Assembly (NCBI GenBank): GCA_947044405.1
Contig: CAMRHE010000357.1
Span: 1,163,501-1,227,500, forward strand
Length of the DNA: 64,000 nucleotides
DNA from: Leptodactylus fallax
Taxonomy: Eukaryota; Chordata; Amphibia; Anura; Leptodactylidae
Reading direction: 5' to 3'
The notes beneath the pieces were generated by a model, which did not search any database, was not told where the DNA came from, and saw only the letters and a list, made by a program, of their open reading frames with translations. This document shows positions 62,531 through 64,000 of this stretch, in pieces; the first letter of the stretch is position 1; each line of letters starts with the position of its first letter. Both the position numbers and the translations under genes were made by a program.

Positions 62531-63159
62531 GAATTTCTGTCATTTGTTCTTTAAGTACAGTCAAACTGTCAGACTGAACCAATTTGCACCGAATTTCAAC
62601 TCTCTAGGACCTAGTATTCTCACAAAAGCCAATATAGCATCACTGACTTCCACATCAAGGGCCTTCCTCCATATCACTTCAGATGACCTGTATTAGCCAA
62701 AAGGAGTTTGCTTCTCCTTCATTCTTAGCCTCACTCACATACAGACAATTTTACACCAGGTTTCCTTAAGAACCCAGCCTTTCTTGTTTTAGACCAGGTT
62801 TCTATAACAATCTAGCCATTTTCGTTTTAATCTGGGTTTCCATAACAATTACTTCCTCTGAACAGACTGTCCCAATACTGGAGTTCAGCATTCTCATAAA
62901 GTGAAACCCTTTCATATCAGTCATGCCTTCTAAAAGTAAACCCTAGACTTAAACGAAAGACTCCAGTGGCAAAGTGCACGGTTGCTGCCCAAAGAAATGT
63001 CGGCTTCATATCAGTATTAAAAAAAAAAGTTTTTAACCATATACACAAAGGAAATAGAGCCATGCAAAGCTGGGTAATTCTGGTAGTGTGAAACAACTGT
63101 AAATAATAATGACTAAGTTGTTGACTTAAGCTATATGCATATCACATCTGCCAAAACAT
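62531..63159. other. Intronic DNA, nothing recognised
   Basis: GACCAGGTTTCTATAACAAT and ATCTGGGTTTCCATAACAAT at 62792-62850 are two diverged tandem units. No exon. Confidence 0.5.
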
Positions 63160-63335
63160 TAAATGGGTTTTCCCATAACAAATATTTGTCACCTATCAAC
63201 AAGACATATGACAAATCTATAATCACTAGGGGTCCACCACTGGTATCTCCACTGATTGTGAGCATGGAGGTCCCCCAGTACCCAATGTGAATGTAGTAGT
63301 AGTGGATAGGTGATAAATGTTTGTTATAGGAAAAT
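63160..63335. mobile_element. Short MITE fragment with CACCTATC arms
   Basis: TTTTCCCATAACAAATATTT, GTCACCTATCAACAAG and the inverse GGATAGGTGATAAATGTTTG and TTATAGGAAAAT form an inverted structure of about 170 bp. Confidence 0.62.
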
Positions 63336-63748
63336 TGGTTTAATCATAAACACTGGCAAAATTCTCCATATATATGTAACGGCTCTTATTAGCCAGATGT
63401 ATGCCAAAAGAGTAAAACCTGCTTACATTTGGCTGGTGTATGTTTTAATTTCTTTGTCCAAACTGTAGAACAGTGTTCAGTATACATTTTTAAGGTATCA
63501 GTGGCAATGGCTGACATATTAAAATGTACAGTAACACAGTTGCATACACCTGGGACATAGATTTGGCTAAATGTGATGTCCAACACATATGCCATCTTTT
63601 TATATATTAGCTGTTTTCATTTTTTTATTATACAATATTCACACATTCTACATAGCCAACCCTCAATAAAAATCCTTACAAAAATAAGTGATGTATAAAA
63701 ATCTATTTCTATCAAATCAGAACTATCCATGTGAAATTCTGTACCTAC
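63336..63748. other. Intronic DNA next to the RIMS1 donor
   Basis: No other exon or repeat was recognised. The 63389-63595 minus-strand open frame has no known domain. Confidence 0.5.
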
Positions 63749-63861
63749 CTTTGTAAATTGCTCTCTGTCAAGCTCTTGACTGGAACTAGAGCCAGCTGTC
63801 TGTTTATATCGCTGAACCTTTATTTTCATTTGTCTTGCACGCTCTTCCACTAACAAATTTG
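63749..63861 (-). CDS. RIMS1: RIMS1 exon, inter-C2 linker (upstream exon of three)
   Basis: This is an internal exon of a RIM (Rab3-interacting molecule) gene. RIM is an active-zone scaffold that links synaptic vesicles, calcium channels and the fusion machinery. The minus strand has a T-rich tract and CAG acceptor ending at 63862, then 113 bp encoding NLLVEERARQMKIKVQRYKQ and onward to SSSSQELDREQFTK, then a GTAGGT donor from 63748. The exon begins with the last two bases of a split codon and ends in phase 0, which fits the phase-0 start of the next exon at 44785. From family knowledge, VEER.RQMK.KV and SSQELDREQ lie in the linker between C2A and C2B of RIM1. I see the exon and its splice sites directly; naming RIMS1 rather than RIMS2 is inference from the residues. 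The longer open frame that runs past the donor is intron read-through. Confidence 0.93.
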
Positions 63862-64000
63862 CTGAAAAAATATGGGTGCAACTTATTTAATAAGAAGTAG
63901 TGACAGACAATATAAAGTATTAGACGTGATGTTTTTAGCATGATAAGGTTTTGACAAATGTTTGTTGCATTTCCTTAACATTCCCAGTCTAGCATTACGG
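63862..64000 (-). other. Start of the upstream RIMS1 intron
   Basis: The T-rich tract and CAG acceptor at 63862-63870 end an intron that continues beyond the window. Confidence 0.8.

Overview
The window looks like intronic DNA of a vertebrate gene in an amphibian, most likely a frog. Three short minus-strand exons encode consecutive parts of a RIM-family presynaptic scaffold. The residues fit RIMS1 better than RIMS2. Splice sites and codon phase agree across all three exons (63861-63749, 44785-44619, 41064-40844). They encode the serine-rich linker between the two C2 domains. I saw no further exon, so 1-40843 reads as a downstream intron of at least 40.8 kb and 63862-64000 as the start of an upstream intron. 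The frog assignment is an inference from the mix of transposons: Tx1/L1-like and Rex1-like LINEs, several Tc1 families, and abundant palindromic TTAA- and hAT-type MITEs.

Layout. 1-12900: intron with many copies of one palindromic MITE (ends 'GGCCCCACGT') and a mariner MITE. 12917-17012: a 5'-truncated L1/Tx1-like LINE with almost complete ORF2, broken only at two poly-C tracts and flanked by a target-site duplication. 17100-24600: nested MITEs, a hAT-like element carrying a 31-bp minisatellite, a second mariner MITE, TTAA elements, and a palindromic element with a hammerhead-ribozyme-like core. 26588-27956: a second, decayed L1-like LINE with a perfect 13-bp target-site duplication. 28100-28800: a 30-bp minisatellite. 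30105-30430: a second palindromic element with a hammerhead-like core. 30610-33123: two Tc1 copies of one family. 33303-34998: a decayed Rex1/CR1-like LINE. 40.8-44.8 kb: two RIMS1 exons. 41.5-49.8 kb: three copies of one 0.75-kb dispersed repeat, two of them holding later transposon insertions. 46303-47910: a nearly intact Tc1 of a second family. 48193-48378 and 54010-55238: remnants of two more Tc1 families. 57905-62472: a Tc1 split by a 2.9-kb hAT-like element full of minisatellite. 63749-63861: the third RIMS1 exon.

The only host gene visible is the RIM gene; everything else I can name is transposable-element derived. No bacterial-type operons, CRISPR arrays, rRNA or functional tRNA genes are visible. 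The observations I consider most worth checking are the two hammerhead-like motifs inside palindromic elements, the hAT-in-Tc1 nest with its target duplication, and the LINE whose only lesions lie in poly-C runs.
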